NCBI RefSeq assembly: GCF_017742835.1
Contig: NZ_CP072392.1
Location: 2,402,385 to 2,466,384 of the forward strand
Length of the DNA: 64,000 nt
Direction of reading: 5' to 3'
Source of the DNA: Aquabacter sp. L1I39
GTDB lineage: Bacteria > Pseudomonadota > Alphaproteobacteria > Rhizobiales > Xanthobacteraceae
The position numbers were made by a program, and so were the translations under genes. This document shows positions 27,935 through 38,412 of this stretch, piece by piece. Within the stretch, counting starts at the first letter, position 1. Each line of letters opens with the position of its first letter. The notes beneath the pieces are model-generated. The model was not told the origin of the DNA. It searched no databases and saw nothing but the letters and a program-made list of their open reading frames with translations.

Positions 27935-29560
27935 ATGTTGGGTCCGTCGGTTCACGTCGATACGTTCACCCGCGATCGTCTCCCCCCGGTCGAAGCATGG
28001 CCGGTGATGAACGAAGCGGGGCTGGACTATCCCGAACACTTGAATGCCGCCGTGGAGCTCACCGACCGCATGGTCGAGCGGGGGTTCGGCGACCATATTG
28101 CGCTCATCGGCAATGGCCGCCGGCGCACCTACAAGGAATTGTCCGACTGGACCAACCGCATTGCGCGGACCCTGGTGGAGAATTACGGTCTCGAGCCCGG
28201 CAACCGGGTGCTGATCCGGTCGGCCAATACGCCGGCCATGGTGGCCTGCTGGCTCGCCGCCACCAAGGCCGGCGCCGTGGTGGTCAACACCATGCCCATG
28301 CTGCGGGCCGGCGAACTGGCCAAGACCGTGGACAAGGCCGAAATCTCAATGGCGCTCTGCGATACGCGACTGCTGGAAGACCTCGTCGCCTGCGCCAAGG
28401 AAAGCCGCTTTCTGAAGACCGTCATCGGTTTCGACGGCACCGCGAACCATGATGCGGAACTGGACCGGGCGTCCCTCAACAAGCCCGTGCATTTCGCGGC
28501 GGTGAAGACCGGGCGGGACGATGTGGCGCTGCTGGGCTTCACCTCGGGGACCACGGGTATCCCCAAGGCCACCATGCATTTCCACCGCGACATCCTCGCC
28601 ATTGCGGACACTTATGCCAAGACGGTGCTTCAGGTGACGCCGCAGGACATTTTTGTCGGCACGCCGCCGCTGGCCTTCACGTTCGGCCTCGGGGGCCTGG
28701 CGGTGTTCCCGCTTCGCTTTGGCGCCACGGCGGCGCTGCTGGAGACGGCCTCGCCGCCCAACCTGATCAGCCTGATCGAAGATCTGCGCGCCACCATCTG
28801 CTTCACCGCGCCCACCGCCTACCGCGCCATGCTGGCGGCCATGGCGGAGGGGGCCGACCTGTCCTCGCTGCGCATCGCGGTGTCCGCTGGCGAGACGCTG
28901 CCAGCGCCCGTCTACGAGGCCTGGACGCGCAAGACCGGCAAGCCCATGCTGGATGGCATCGGCTCCACCGAGATGCTGCACGTCTTCATTTCCAACACAC
29001 TGGACGACCACGGCCCCGGCCGCACGGGGCGTCCCGTGCCGGGCTTCGAGGCCAAGGTGGTGGACGAGGCCATGAACGAGGTGCCGCGCGGCACGGTGGG
29101 TCGCCTCGCCGTGCGTGGCCCCACCGGCTGCCGCTATCTCGATGACCCCCGACAGGGCGAATATGTGAAGGAGGGCTGGAACGTCACCGGCGACGCCTTC
29201 ATCCAAGACGAGGACGGCTATTTCCACTTCGCCGCCCGCAGCGACGACATGATCGTCTCCGCCGGCTACAATATTGCCGGCCCCGAGGTGGAGGCGGCCC
29301 TCCTCTCCCACGATGCGGTGGCCGAATGCGCGGTTGTCGGCACAGTTGACGAGGAGCGGGGCCAGATCGTGCAGGCCTTCGTGGTGCTCGCTCCCGGCGT
29401 GCGGGAAGACGAGAGCCTGGTGCGCACCCTGCAGAACCACGTGAAGGCAACCATCGCGCCCTACAAGTATCCGCGCGCCATCTCCTTCGTGGATGCCCTG
29501 CCGAAGACGGCCACCGGCAAGATCCAGCGCTTCGCCCTGCGCGCCCGTCCGGCAGCCTGA
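27935..29560 (+). CDS. abmG: 2-aminobenzoate-CoA ligase (benzoate-CoA ligase family)
   Basis: The 541-residue AMP-forming ligase has the P-loop GFTSGTTGIPKA, the GIGSTEMLHVF A5-type motif, the adenylate site GWNVTGDAFIQDEDGYFHF and the catalytic lysine in KTATGKIQRF near the C-terminus. It activates an aromatic acid to its CoA thioester. The assignment to 2-aminobenzoate rests on family resemblance and on the aminobenzoyl-CoA monooxygenase/reductase gene in the same cluster; salicylate or another benzoate is possible. ATG 27935 is better placed than ATG 27929 relative to AGGGGAG. A strong terminator follows, so it is transcribed apart from the leftward genes. Confidence 0.83.
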   Translation: MLGPSVHVDTFTRDRLPPVEAWPVMNEAGLDYPEHLNAAVELTDRMVERGFGDHIALIGNGRRRTYKELSDWTNRIARTLVENYGLEPGNRVLIRSANTPAMVACWLAATKAGAVVVNTMPMLRAGELAKTVDKAEISMALCDTRLLEDLVACAKESRFLKTVIGFDGTANHDAELDRASLNKPVHFAAVKTGRDDVALLGFTSGTTGIPKATMHFHRDILAIADTYAKTVLQVTPQDIFVGTPPLAFTFGLGGLAVFPLRFGATAALLETASPPNLISLIEDLRATICFTAPTAYRAMLAAMAEGADLSSLRIAVSAGETLPAPVYEAWTRKTGKPMLDGIGSTEMLHVFISNTLDDHGPGRTGRPVPGFEAKVVDEAMNEVPRGTVGRLAVRGPTGCRYLDDPRQGEYVKEGWNVTGDAFIQDEDGYFHFAARSDDMIVSAGYNIAGPEVEAALLSHDAVAECAVVGTVDEERGQIVQAFVVLAPGVREDESLVRTLQNHVKATIAPYKYPRAISFVDALPKTATGKIQRFALRARPAA

Positions 29561-29576
29561 ACACGGATTGGTTTCG

Positions 29577-29619
29577 AGGATGGCGGCCATCCCGACCAAG
29601 GATGACCGCCATCCTTTTT
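29577..29619 (+). terminator. Rho-independent terminator after the aryl-CoA ligase
   Basis: AGGATGGCGG at 29577-29586 pairs perfectly with CCGCCATCCT at 29606-29615, followed by a run of five T (29615-29619). It starts 16 bases after the stop. Confidence 0.87.
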
Positions 29620-29815
29620 GTGCCGGAGCGGGCGTGGAGCCCTATTGCCGCTGCCGCCTTCGCACGCAATGCAGGAAGACCCATCAGGGCTGCCGGCGGG
29701 CAGCAGCGATGGGCCTCATGATCCCTGCAAAGCGCGCAGTCCCGCCGCCGTGTCTTTCCACCGGCGGCAGCGCATCCGGCAAGGCGCCTCGCTCCGCCCT
29801 CACCCGCGTAAGCGG

Positions 29816-30211
29816 CTATTCCGGAACGACCGCAGTGGCCTGGATCTCCACCTTGGCGCGGTCCTCCATCAGCGCCAGCACCTGCACGGCGGCCATGGCG
29901 GGGAAATGCCGGCCGATCACCTCGCGATAGACCGCGCCGATCTCCTTGAGCCGGGCCAGATATTCCTGCTTGTCCACCATGTACCAGGTCATGGACACGA
30001 TGTGGTGCGGCTCGGCCCCGCCCTCCTCCAGAACAGCAACAATGTTCAGCAAGGTCTGGCGGACCTGTTCCACGAGATCGTCGGTCTCGAAGGTCTGGTG
30101 GGCGGACCAGCCGATCTGGCCGCCAACCCAGATCTGGCGGCCTCGGGCGAGAATGCCGTTGGCATAGCCGATCGGCTTCGCCCACCCTTCAGGCTGCAGG
30201 ATCTCGTGCAT
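29816..30211 (-). CDS. RidA/YjgF-family protein (putative imine/enamine deaminase)
   Basis: The 131-residue protein has the RidA pattern GYANGILARGRQIWVGGQIGW, an internal QVRQTLLNIVAVLEEGGA helix and the C-terminal PAMAAVQVLALMEDRAKVEIQATA with the conserved Glu. RidA trimers hydrolyse reactive enamines and imines to ketone and ammonia. Reduction of aminobenzoyl-CoA gives 2-amino-5-oxocyclohex-1-ene-carbonyl-CoA, which is an enamine, so this protein may release ammonium in the pathway. This role is an inference. The canonical substrate-carboxylate Arg of RidA is not obvious. Its start lies inside the end of the thioesterase gene, so they are co-expressed. Confidence 0.85.
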   Translation of the reverse strand: MHEILQPEGWAKPIGYANGILARGRQIWVGGQIGWSAHQTFETDDLVEQVRQTLLNIVAVLEEGGAEPHHIVSMTWYMVDKQEYLARLKEIGAVYREVIGRHFPAMAAVQVLALMEDRAKVEIQATAVVPE

Positions 30212-30620
30212 CATTCATCTCCAGGTGCGCCGCGAGACCGGCGCGAATATCGTCGGGCCAATGCACGGCCCGATGGCTGTCGAGGGAAGTGGCCACCAGC
30301 ACCTGCCGGGCTGACCACAGAAGGCGATCGCCGGTGGCGACGCGGTGCCTCAGGTCCGCGGAACTGCCGCCGAGCTTCGAGAGGGAGACCTGGAAGGTCA
30401 GTTCATCGCCATGGAAGCCGGGCGCGGCGAAATCCAGGTCGAGTTTCACGGTGGGCACGCCGATGCGTCGCTCGCGCATCATGGCGGGCCAGGGGGCGCC
30501 GAAGGCGGCGAACATCTCCTCGGTCACGCTCACCAGCAGGCGCATATATCCGGGAAAAAAGGCGATGCCGGCGGGATCGCAATCGCCGAAGCCCAGTAGG
30601 CGTTTGGTTTCAAAAGCCAT
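30189..30620 (-). CDS. Acyl-CoA thioesterase, 4-hydroxybenzoyl-CoA thioesterase-like
   Basis: The 143-residue hotdog-fold protein has GFGDCDPAGIAFFPGYMRLL, where the Asp and following residues match the active site of the Pseudomonas-type 4-hydroxybenzoyl-CoA thioesterases. It probably hydrolyses an aryl- or cyclic acyl-CoA, either to rescue CoA from stalled intermediates or as a pathway step. ATG 30620 follows GAGG at good spacing; a longer start at 30632 is less likely. It overlaps the RidA gene by 23 bases. Confidence 0.82.
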   Translation of the reverse strand: MAFETKRLLGFGDCDPAGIAFFPGYMRLLVSVTEEMFAAFGAPWPAMMRERRIGVPTVKLDLDFAAPGFHGDELTFQVSLSKLGGSSADLRHRVATGDRLLWSARQVLVATSLDSHRAVHWPDDIRAGLAAHLEMNDARDPAA

Positions 30621-30663
30621 GGGTCGCCTCACCAGGTGGCCGCGCGGGTCGGCCAGGCACCAT

Positions 30664-31863
30664 TCATGCCTGACCTCCTGCCGCGCTCGCCTTCAGCAGG
30701 TCGCGAGCGATGATGAGCTTCTGTACTTCGGTCGCGCCCTCATAGATGCGCAAGGCACGGATCTCGCGATAGAGCGACTCCACGATCTCGCCGGAGCGTA
30801 CCCCCCGCCCGCCATGGAGCTGGACCGCGCGATCGATGACGCGCTGGGCCATTTCGGTGGCGGTCATCTTGGCCATGGCCGCCTCGCGGGTGGTGGGCAG
30901 ACCCTGCACATCCCGCCGCCAGGCGGCGCGCCAGGTCAGGAGCGCGGCGCCGTCGATCTCGGCTGCCATCTCGCCCAACGCCGCCTGCGTCAATTGCAGG
31001 TCGGCCAGGGTGCCGGCCAGCATGCGCCGGCTGCGCACATGGATCAGGGCCTCGTCAAGGGCGCGCCGGGCAAAGCCAAGCCCCGCAGCCGCCACCGACG
31101 CGCGGAAAATGTCCAGCGTCCGCATGGCGATCTTAAACCCCTCGCCCGGCGCGCCGAGGCGGCGGGCGGCAGGGATGCGGCAGTTCTCGAACCGGATGGT
31201 GGCAAGCGGATGGGGCGCGATCACATGGATGCGCTCGGCAATGGAAAAGCCGGGATCGTCGGCAAACACCACGAAGGCCGAGATGCCGCGCGTGCCCGGC
31301 GCCTCGCCGGTGCGCACGAACACCGTATAGACGTCGGCAATGCCGCCATTGGAGATCCAGGTCTTCTCGCCATCGAGCACATAATGGTCGCCGTCAGCCA
31401 GCGCGGCACAGCTCATGGCGGCGACATCCGAGCCGGCATCGGCCTCCGATAGGGCGAAGGCCGCGAGCCACTCGCCCCGACGCACCTTGGGCAGCACCGC
31501 CTGCTTCAGTTCCTCAGTTCCGGCGAGCGCGATGGCGCCCGTTCCGAGGCCCTGCATGGCAAAGGCAAAGTCGGCGAGGCCGTCATGAAAGGCCAGCGTC
31601 TCGCGGGCGAGGCACAGTTCAAGCGACTGGATGGAGGCGCCGCCGGCCCCCGGCAGCGGCACCGCCGCCTCCAGAAGGCCCGCCGCCCCCAGCCGCGCCA
31701 CCAGGGTGCGGCAGGTGCCATCCACGTCCCCATGGTTGAGCCCCTCAAGACCGCCTTCGGCGACGAAGCCGTCGAGCCGCGCCGCATAGGCGCGATGCTG
31801 CGAGCCAAAGAAGGGCCAGTCGAGGGGCTCCCGGGTGGGGCCGGTGGCAAAGCGGGGGCTCAT
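30664..31863 (-). CDS. Acyl-CoA dehydrogenase
   Basis: The 399-residue flavoprotein has [15 protein letters not shown] and [17 protein letters not shown] flavin contacts, the C-terminal helices with [20 protein letters not shown], and the active-site Glu in IYEGATEVQ. It oxidises an acyl-CoA to the 2,3-enoyl-CoA and passes electrons to ETF. In this cluster it may act on the alicyclic or ring-opened CoA ester. The open frame extends further upstream through the hydratase gene, but ATG 31863 is right for the family and lies three bases after the hydratase stop. Confidence 0.92.
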   Translation of the reverse strand: MSPRFATGPTREPLDWPFFGSQHRAYAARLDGFVAEGGLEGLNHGDVDGTCRTLVARLGAAGLLEAAVPLPGAGGASIQSLELCLARETLAFHDGLADFAFAMQGLGTGAIALAGTEELKQAVLPKVRRGEWLAAFALSEADAGSDVAAMSCAALADGDHYVLDGEKTWISNGGIADVYTVFVRTGEAPGTRGISAFVVFADDPGFSIAERIHVIAPHPLATIRFENCRIPAARRLGAPGEGFKIAMRTLDIFRASVAAAGLGFARRALDEALIHVRSRRMLAGTLADLQLTQAALGEMAAEIDGAALLTWRAAWRRDVQGLPTTREAAMAKMTATEMAQRVIDRAVQLHGGRGVRSGEIVESLYREIRALRIYEGATEVQKLIIARDLLKASAAGGQA

Positions 31864-31865
31864 GG

Positions 31866-32717
31866 TCAATTCCCCTCGAAGGCGGGCTTCGCCTTGGCGG
31901 CGAAGGCCTCGAAGGCACGGCGGAAGTCTTGCGTCGCCATGCAGATGGCCTGCGCCTGGGCTTCCGATTCGATCAATTCCTCCAGCCCCATGGCCCATTC
32001 CTGGTTGAGCATGGTCTTGGTGATGCCATGGGCGAAGGAGGGGCCGTCCGCCAAGGTGCGGGCGAGGTCCTGGGCCTTCGCCTCCACTTCCGCCGCTGGA
32101 TGAAGGGCATTGTAGAAACCCCAGGCGGCGCCTTCCGCCGCCGTCATGGCGCGGCCGGTATAGAGCAGTTCCGCCGCGCGGCCCTGTCCGATGATCCGGG
32201 GCAGGATCCCGCAGGCGCCCATGTCGGCCCCGGCGAGCCCCACGCGGACGAACAAGAAGGCCGTCTTCGCCTCTGGCGTCGCCAGCCGCAGGTCGGAGGC
32301 CATGGCGAGGATGGCGCCGGCCCCCGCGCACACGCCGTCCACGGCGGCGATGATGGGCTGCGGGCAGCGCCGCATGGCCTTCACCAGATCGCCGGTCATG
32401 CGCGTAAAGGCGAGGAGATCGGGCATGGCCATGTGAGTGAGTGGCTCGATGATCTCGAACACGTCGCCACCGGAGGAGAAATTGCCGCCGGAGCCCGCCA
32501 GCACCACTGCCCGCACATCGGAGGCATAGACGAGATCGCGGAACAGGTCGCGCAGCTCCGCATAGCTCTCGAATGTCAGCGGATTTTTGCGCTCCGGCCG
32601 GTTGAGGTGGATGGTCGCCACGCGGCCATCCGCGCTCGCCTCGAAACGGAAATGGGTGGCGCGGTGGTCCTTGAAGGGGCGTTTCATGGCCGCCATCGTG
32701 AAACGGGTCTCAGTCAT
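31866..32717 (-). CDS. Enoyl-CoA hydratase/isomerase family protein
   Basis: The 283-residue crotonase-fold protein has the oxyanion-hole pairs [15 protein letters not shown] and [20 protein letters not shown]. It probably hydrates or cleaves the enoyl-CoA from the dehydrogenase step. A ring-cleaving or hydrolase activity is also possible in this family. The start ATG 32717 overlaps the SDR stop as ATGA. The region between residues 110 and 150 should be compared with known ring hydrolases. Confidence 0.9.
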   Translation of the reverse strand: MTETRFTMAAMKRPFKDHRATHFRFEASADGRVATIHLNRPERKNPLTFESYAELRDLFRDLVYASDVRAVVLAGSGGNFSSGGDVFEIIEPLTHMAMPDLLAFTRMTGDLVKAMRRCPQPIIAAVDGVCAGAGAILAMASDLRLATPEAKTAFLFVRVGLAGADMGACGILPRIIGQGRAAELLYTGRAMTAAEGAAWGFYNALHPAAEVEAKAQDLARTLADGPSFAHGITKTMLNQEWAMGLEELIESEAQAQAICMATQDFRRAFEAFAAKAKPAFEGN

Positions 32718-33505
32718 CCCACCATCACCTCGCCGCCGGCGATCGCGATCGCCTGTCCATTGATCGATGCCGCCCCGGGCGACACCACGAAGGCCACGGT
32801 TTCCGCCACCTCGTCCGGGTCCACCAGCCGACGTTGCGGATTGGCGGCGGTCATTTCCGCCAGCACCTCGGCCTCGGTCCGCCCGGTTTTGGCGACGATG
32901 GCCGCGATGGCCGCGCGAATGAGGGGCGTGTCCGTATAGCCGGGGCAGATGGCGTTCACCGTGATGCCGGTACGCGCCAGTTCCAGCGCCAACGCGCGCG
33001 TGAGGCCGATCACCCCATGCTTGGCGGCGCAATAGGCCGAGACATAGCGATAGCCCACGAGCCCCGCCGTCGAGGCGATGTTGACGATCCGCCCGCCCGC
33101 CCCGCCCGCCTCAAGATCCGGCAGCACCGCCTGGGTGACCAGGAAGACCGAGGTCAGGTCCACCGCGATGACGCTGTTCCATTGCGCCAGGGAGGTCCGG
33201 GCGAAGGGGGTGCTCTCGGCGGCACCGGCATTGTTGACGAGGATCGAGACGGGTCCGAACGCTTCCCGCGCGGTGGCAAGGCCCTCCGCAATGGCCTGCG
33301 GATCAGTCACGTCGAAGTCGGGCACCACCTGCGCAAAGCCCTCCGGCAGTTCGGCGGCCACCGCGCGCAGCGGGGCCGCGCGGCGGCCGGCCAGCGTCAG
33401 CCGCGCACCCGCCCGGCCAAGGCGCCGCGCGACGGCGGCGCCGATCCCAGAGCCCGCTCCGGTGACAAGAACGTGCCGGGCCGCAATGACGTCGAGATCG
33501 CCCAT
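32714..33505 (-). CDS. Short-chain dehydrogenase/reductase
   Basis: The 263-residue protein has TGAGSGIG at 15-22, NNAG, the catalytic Ser in IVNIAST and YCAAK for Tyr and Lys. It fits a classical NAD(P)-dependent SDR, probably a 3-hydroxyacyl-CoA or alicyclic alcohol dehydrogenase in the pathway. ATG 33505 has GAGG at six bases; a GTG at 33517 that overlaps the monooxygenase stop (GTGA) is an alternative. Confidence 0.9.
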   Translation of the reverse strand: MGDLDVIAARHVLVTGAGSGIGAAVARRLGRAGARLTLAGRRAAPLRAVAAELPEGFAQVVPDFDVTDPQAIAEGLATAREAFGPVSILVNNAGAAESTPFARTSLAQWNSVIAVDLTSVFLVTQAVLPDLEAGGAGGRIVNIASTAGLVGYRYVSAYCAAKHGVIGLTRALALELARTGITVNAICPGYTDTPLIRAAIAAIVAKTGRTEAEVLAEMTAANPQRRLVDPDEVAETVAFVVSPGAASINGQAIAIAGGEVMVG

Positions 33506-33513
33506 GCCGTCCC

Positions 33514-35823
33514 TCACTGCGCCGCAGCGCGTTCGAGATTGGCCTCATACTGGCCCTTGGCGGAGGCATATTGCTTGGGCCAGGGAATGGTCTTCAGGCC
33601 GATCCGGGCCGCCTCATGGAGCGACCAGGCCGCATCGGCCAGATGCGGGCGGGCGATGGCGCACAGGTCCGCACGGCCCGCCGCGATGATGGAATTGGCG
33701 TGATCGGCCTCGGAGATGGCGCCCACCGCGATGGTGGGGATGCCCACTTCATTGCGGATCTTGTCGGAGAAGGGCGTCTGGAAGAGACGACCATAGACCG
33801 GCCGTTCCTCCTTCCACACCTGCCCCGACGAGCAGTCGATGAGATCGGCGCCGGCCTCCTTGAACAGGGCGGCGAAGATGGCGGCGTCTTCCGGGGTGTT
33901 ACCGCCCTCCGTCCAGTCATGGCAGGACAGGCGCACAGAGATAGGCCGCTCCGCCGGCCAGGCGGCGCGGATGGCGCGGAAAACCTCCAGCGGGAAGCGT
34001 GCCCGGGCCGCATGGGACCCGCCATAGTCGTCCGTGCGCCGATTGGTGAGCGGCGACAGGAAGCTCGACAACAGGTAGCCGTGCGCGGCGTGCAGTTCCA
34101 GCCAATCCACGCCCGCCGTGGCGGCGCGCCGGGAGGCGGCGACAAAATCGGCGATGATGCGGTCCATGTCGGCGCGGTCCATCGCCTTGGGCACCTGGCT
34201 GTGCTTCAGGTAAGGCAGGGCCGACGCGGACAGGAGCGGCCACCCCCCCTCTTCCAAAGGCTGGTCGATGCCCTCCCAGGCCCGCTTGGTCGCGCCCTTC
34301 CGGCCCGCATGACCGAGCTGGCAGGCGACCTTGGCCGACGTGTTGGCGTGGACGAAATCTACGAACCGCTTCCAGCCCTCGATCTGGCTGTCATCCCACA
34401 AGCCGAGGCAACCGGGCGTGATGCGCGCATCAGGGGAGATGCAGGTCATCTCGGCGAAGACGAGGCCGGCGCCGCCCATGGCGCGGGCGCCCAGATGCAC
34501 CAGATGGAAGTCCCCCAGCACGCCCTCCGTGGCCGAATACATGGCCATGGGCGAGACCACGATGCGGTTGGGCAGCGTCACGTCGCGCAGGCGGTAGGGC
34601 GTGAACATGGGCGGCGTGACCCGGCCATTGGTCTCCACGGGCAGGCCCGCGCGGCGGGCAAACCAGCGCTCATAGCCCTCCACCCATGCCCGGTCGCGCA
34701 GGCGCAGGTTTTCGTGGCTGATGCGCTGCGAGCGCGTCAGCATGGAATACATGAACTGCTCCGGCTCCAGGCTGTCGGCATAGCGCCGGCCCACCACCTC
34801 GAACCATTCCATGGCGTTGCGGGCCGCATTCTGGATGCGGGCCACGTCCACGCGCCGCACCTCCTCATAGGCGCAGAGCACGGCGGGGATGGTCTCCACC
34901 TCATGGCCGATGGCCTCGAACTGTCGCGCAAGCTCGATGGCATCGTCGATGGCGAGCTTGGTGCCGGAGCCGATGGCGAAATGGGCGGTGTGCGCGGCAT
35001 CCCCCATGAGCACCACATGCGAGCGACCGTTGAAGTGGCTCCACGTGCCACAGATCAGCCGATTGAAGTTCAGCCAGGCCGAGCCGCGCAGATGGCGCGC
35101 ATTGGTCATCAGCGGGGCCCCGTCGAGCACCTCGGAAAACAGGCTTTCACAGAAGGCGATGGAGCCGTTCTGGTCGAGATCGCCGAGGCCGTGAGCCTCG
35201 TAGGCCTCTTCGGTGGTCTCCACGATGAAGGTCGAGGTCTGCGCATCGAACTTGTAGATGTGGGCCTGGAACCAGCCGTGCTCGGTCTTGCGGAAGTCGA
35301 AGGTGAAGGCGTCGTAGAGCTTGCTGGTGCCCAGCCAGATATAGCGGTTCGGGCGCACCAGGAGGTCTGGCTGAAACGCCTCGGCATAGCGGTTGCGGAT
35401 CTTGGAATTGATGCCATCGGAAGCGATGATGAGGTCGGCGTCCGGAAATTCCAGGTCGCTGTCCACGTCGCGCTCGAACACCAGTTCTACCCCCAGCGCC
35501 TCGCAGCGCCGTTGCAGAATGTTCAGCAGCGCCTTGCGGCCGATGCCGACGAAACCGTGGCCGGAGGTGCGCTGGCGGGTGCCCTTGAACCAGACCTCGA
35601 TATCGTCCCAGTGGTTGAACGCATCTTCGATCTCGGCGGCGGTCTCCGGGTCCCACACGCGCATGGCGGCCATGGTGGCGTCTGAGAACACCACGCCCCA
35701 GCCAAACGTGTCATAGGGCTTGTTGCGCTCCACGACGCGGATGTGATGCGCGGGGTGCAGCTTCTTCATCAGGAGACCGAAATAAAGCCCCGCCGGGCCG
35801 CCGCCGATGCAGACGATGCGCAT
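33514..35823 (-). CDS. abmA: Bifunctional 2-aminobenzoyl-CoA monooxygenase/reductase (salicylyl-CoA 5-hydroxylase type)
   Basis: The 769-residue protein fuses two enzymes. Residues 1-380 are a flavoprotein monooxygenase with [16 protein letters not shown] and [18 protein letters not shown]. Residues 395-769 are an old-yellow-enzyme domain starting [19 protein letters not shown] with [22 protein letters not shown] and DDYGGS. This architecture is that of Azoarcus 2-aminobenzoyl-CoA monooxygenase/reductase, which hydroxylates and then reduces the ring in an aerobic CoA-based route. Database names often say salicylyl-CoA 5-hydroxylase. Start ATG 35823 opens with the FAD motif and has GGGGGAG upstream. 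It begins the leftward operon of six genes ending with RidA. Confidence 0.92.
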   Translation of the reverse strand: MRIVCIGGGPAGLYFGLLMKKLHPAHHIRVVERNKPYDTFGWGVVFSDATMAAMRVWDPETAAEIEDAFNHWDDIEVWFKGTRQRTSGHGFVGIGRKALLNILQRRCEALGVELVFERDVDSDLEFPDADLIIASDGINSKIRNRYAEAFQPDLLVRPNRYIWLGTSKLYDAFTFDFRKTEHGWFQAHIYKFDAQTSTFIVETTEEAYEAHGLGDLDQNGSIAFCESLFSEVLDGAPLMTNARHLRGSAWLNFNRLICGTWSHFNGRSHVVLMGDAAHTAHFAIGSGTKLAIDDAIELARQFEAIGHEVETIPAVLCAYEEVRRVDVARIQNAARNAMEWFEVVGRRYADSLEPEQFMYSMLTRSQRISHENLRLRDRAWVEGYERWFARRAGLPVETNGRVTPPMFTPYRLRDVTLPNRIVVSPMAMYSATEGVLGDFHLVHLGARAMGGAGLVFAEMTCISPDARITPGCLGLWDDSQIEGWKRFVDFVHANTSAKVACQLGHAGRKGATKRAWEGIDQPLEEGGWPLLSASALPYLKHSQVPKAMDRADMDRIIADFVAASRRAATAGVDWLELHAAHGYLLSSFLSPLTNRRTDDYGGSHAARARFPLEVFRAIRAAWPAERPISVRLSCHDWTEGGNTPEDAAIFAALFKEAGADLIDCSSGQVWKEERPVYGRLFQTPFSDKIRNEVGIPTIAVGAISEADHANSIIAAGRADLCAIARPHLADAAWSLHEAARIGLKTIPWPKQYASAKGQYEANLERAAAQ

Positions 35824-36219
35824 GGAGATACTCCCCCTGGTCGGACACGCGACGGGCCGCCGCAAAATGCTTTAAAGTTAAAGTAATAGACCTCTTGCGC
35901 GCCTGTCAACCGGATCGGGAGGCTGCAAGAGCGCCATTCGACGGCACGGGCGGAAATGCGCACCCTCGCGCGCTTCTGGCTTATTTTCAAGCGTTTCCCC
36001 CCAAAGGGGGACCCGCTACCGCCCAGACATTAAGCACGGATCGCCCATTCGATTTGCTTGACACTTAAATTTTCTATGTATGAATTGATCTGAAGAATAT
36101 GGATCTGCAGCACCACGGTCCGTGGGAAGCGTCAGACGGTAAAGGCCACGGATTTCTGGCCGGCTCGTTCGCACAAGCATCAGTGACCCAAGCGTCAGTG
36201 ACCGAGGAGGGGAATTGTC
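35824..36219. promoter_or_regulatory. Divergent region between abmA and the Liv-type importer
   Basis: This 396-base gap holds no gene. On the abmA side is GCTTTAAAG at 35869-35877, resembling the candidate MarR sites near 27790. On the importer side is TTGACA at 36058-36063 with an AT-rich stretch and TATGAA at 36079-36084 (spacer 15 bases), a possible promoter. A tandem 15-base repeat lies just before the importer start. Confidence 0.45.
36175..36204 (+). repeat. Tandem 15-base repeat before the livK-like gene
   Basis: AAGCATCAGTGACCC at 36175-36189 and AAGCGTCAGTGACCG at 36190-36204 are 13/15 identical and adjacent. A partial third copy, AAGCGTCAG, lies at 36127-36135. They fall in the leader just before the ribosome site of the binding-protein gene. 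Confidence 0.7.
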
Positions 36220-37407
36220 ATGCCGTCGCTCCACACATCGCTCCGCCCTGCCAAGCTCATGGCACTGGCCGCCGCCGGCGTGCTGGCGCCCACCCTCGCT
36301 TGCGCGGACCCCATCAAGATCGGATTCGTCTCCACCCTGTCCGGCCCCTCCGCCGCCCTCGGCGTGCACATGCGGGACGGCTTCCAGCTGGCGGTGAAGG
36401 AGCTGGGCGGAAAGCTGGGCGGGCAGCCCACCGACATCATCGTGGTGGACGACGAATTGAAGCCGGATGTGGCCGTCAGCAAGGTCAAGGCGCTGCTCGA
36501 CCGCGACAAAGTGGATGTGATCGCCGGCGTCGTCTTCTCGAACGTGATGATGGCCATCTCCAAGCCGGTGCTGGAGAACGACACCTTCATCGTCTCCGGC
36601 AATGCCGGCCCCTCGCCGCTGGCGGGCAAGAGCTGCTCACCATATTTTTTCTCGGCCTCGTACCAGAATGACCAGAACCACGAAGTCATGGGCAAGTATG
36701 CCCAAGACAAGGGCTATAAACGCGTGGTTCTGATGACGCCCAATTACCAGGCCGGCAAGGATGCCATGGCCGGCTTCAAGCGCTATTTCAAAGGCGAGGT
36801 GGTAGAGGAGATCTTCGTCCCGCTGGGCCAGATCGACTTTTCGGCGGAACTGGCCAAGATCGCCGCCGCCAATCCCGAGGCCTTGTTCACCTTCATGCCC
36901 GGCGGCATGGGCGTGAACCTGGTCAAACAATTCAAGCAGGCGGGCCTGGACGGCAAGATCCCCTTCCTCTCCGCCTTCACGGTGGACGAGACCACCCTGC
37001 CCGCGACCCAGGACGCCGCCGTCGGCCTCCTCTCCGGCGCCGAGTGGGCCCCGGACCTGGACACGCCCCAGAACAAGGCCTTCGTGGCGGCCTATGAAAA
37101 GGAATATGGCGTCGTGCCCTCGCTCTACGCGGCCCAGGGCTATGACGCTGCCAAGCTGATCGACGGCGCGCTGAAAGCCACCGGCGGCAAGGTGTCGGAC
37201 AAGACGGCGCTGCGCAAGGCGCTCGCCGCCGCGCCCTTCCAGTCGGTGCGGGGCAGCTTTGCCTTCAACACCAACGGCTTCCCCATCCAGGACTTCTATG
37301 TGGTCAAGGCGATCAAGCGCGACGATGGCAAGTATGCCACGCAGACCGTCGCTAAGGTCTTCACCGCCGCCCGCGACAATTACGCGGCCGATTGCCCTTT
37401 GAAGTAA
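36220..37407 (+). CDS. Branched-chain amino acid/aromatic-type ABC substrate-binding protein (LivK-like)
   Basis: A signal peptide ends near residue 29 (ACAD). The mature protein opens with PIKIGFVSTLSGPSAALGVHMRDGF, the standard type I periplasmic-binding fold of HAAT-family receptors. It is the first of five importer genes. Such receptors next to aminobenzoyl-CoA genes often carry benzoates rather than amino acids, so anthranilate is the likely ligand. ATG 36220 has GAGGAGGGG upstream. A strong hairpin follows its stop. Confidence 0.9.
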   Translation: MPSLHTSLRPAKLMALAAAGVLAPTLACADPIKIGFVSTLSGPSAALGVHMRDGFQLAVKELGGKLGGQPTDIIVVDDELKPDVAVSKVKALLDRDKVDVIAGVVFSNVMMAISKPVLENDTFIVSGNAGPSPLAGKSCSPYFFSASYQNDQNHEVMGKYAQDKGYKRVVLMTPNYQAGKDAMAGFKRYFKGEVVEEIFVPLGQIDFSAELAKIAAANPEALFTFMPGGMGVNLVKQFKQAGLDGKIPFLSAFTVDETTLPATQDAAVGLLSGAEWAPDLDTPQNKAFVAAYEKEYGVVPSLYAAQGYDAAKLIDGALKATGGKVSDKTALRKALAAAPFQSVRGSFAFNTNGFPIQDFYVVKAIKRDDGKYATQTVAKVFTAARDNYAADCPLK

Positions 37408-37419
37408 TCCGCCGCGCAT

Positions 37420-37451
37420 GACGAGGGACAGCGCCTGCGCCATCCCTCGTC
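37420..37451 (+). terminator. Hairpin between livK-like and livH-like genes (attenuator)
   Basis: GACGAGGGA at 37420-37428 pairs perfectly with TCCCTCGTC at 37443-37451. There is no T-run. It probably stabilises or attenuates the transcript so that the binding protein outnumbers the membrane components. Confidence 0.6.
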
Positions 37452-37488
37452 CGCCTGCCTTCCGCATGTTCCGACGCCGAGAGGGGCC

Positions 37489-38412
37489 ATGACCACGGCA
37501 CTGTTCGTTTCCCAGTTACTGAACGGGCTTCAGTTCGGCGTCATCCTGTTCCTCGTCGCCGCAGGGCTGACACTGGTGTTCGGGGTGATGGACTTCATCA
37601 ACCTTGCCCATGGCGTCCAATACATGATCGGTGCCTATCTGGTGGCGGTGGCCACCGCCTCCACCGGCAATTTCGCCTTGGGGCTGGTGATTGGCCTCCT
37701 TGGCGCGCTGGCGCTGGGCATCGTCCTGGAAACGCTGGTGTTCCGGCATCTCACCCGGAAGGATCACCTGGACCAGGTGCTGGCCACCTTCGGCGTCATC
37801 CTGGTGGTGACCGAACTGGCCCGCATGGTGTTCGGCGCCGCGCCCATCGCCTTCCCCTTGCCCGCCGCGCTCAGCGGGGCGGTGACGCTGATGCCGGGGC
37901 TCATCTATCCGGTCTGGCGTCTCGTCATTCTCGGCGTCGGCGGGGCCGTGGCGCTTCTGCTCTGGTATCTCGTCACGCGCACGCGGCTCGGCATGCTGGT
38001 GCGGGCGGGGTCCACCCACCCTCAGACGGTGGCGGCGCTGGGCGTCGATGTGGACCGCCTGTTCCGCGCCGTCTTCGCATTCGGCGCCGTGCTGGCCGGC
38101 CTTGCCGGCGCCATGGCGGGCCCCCTCGTCTCGGTGGAGCCCACCATGGGCGACCGCATCCTCATCGTCGCCTTCGTGGTGATCGTCATCGGCGGCATCG
38201 GCTCCGTCAAAGGAGCCTTCGTCGCAGCACTGGTGGTGGGTCTGGTGGATACGCTGGGCCGCGCATTTGCGCCGGATCTGCTGAAACTGCTCATCGGCAA
38301 GTCTGCGGCCGCAGCCGCAGGGCCGGCATTGTCATCCATGACCATCTATCTCCTCATGGCCATCGTGCTGTCCTTCCGGCCCACCGGCCTGTTCGGCGGG
38401 AGGTCCGCATGA
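37489..38412 (+). CDS. HAAT-type ABC permease, LivH-like
   Basis: The 307-residue membrane protein has LNGLQFGVILFLVAAGLTLVFGVMDFINLAHG, the LivH N-terminal signature, and several further membrane segments. It pairs with the LivM-like permease, whose ATG overlaps its stop by four bases. Part of the aromatic-acid or amino-acid importer. Confidence 0.94.
   Translation: MTTALFVSQLLNGLQFGVILFLVAAGLTLVFGVMDFINLAHGVQYMIGAYLVAVATASTGNFALGLVIGLLGALALGIVLETLVFRHLTRKDHLDQVLATFGVILVVTELARMVFGAAPIAFPLPAALSGAVTLMPGLIYPVWRLVILGVGGAVALLLWYLVTRTRLGMLVRAGSTHPQTVAALGVDVDRLFRAVFAFGAVLAGLAGAMAGPLVSVEPTMGDRILIVAFVVIVIGGIGSVKGAFVAALVVGLVDTLGRAFAPDLLKLLIGKSAAAAAGPALSSMTIYLLMAIVLSFRPTGLFGGRSA

Noticed and set aside
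33571..35685. 704-codon plus-strand frame opposite abmA
   Set aside because: Antisense shadow of the fused monooxygenase/reductase.
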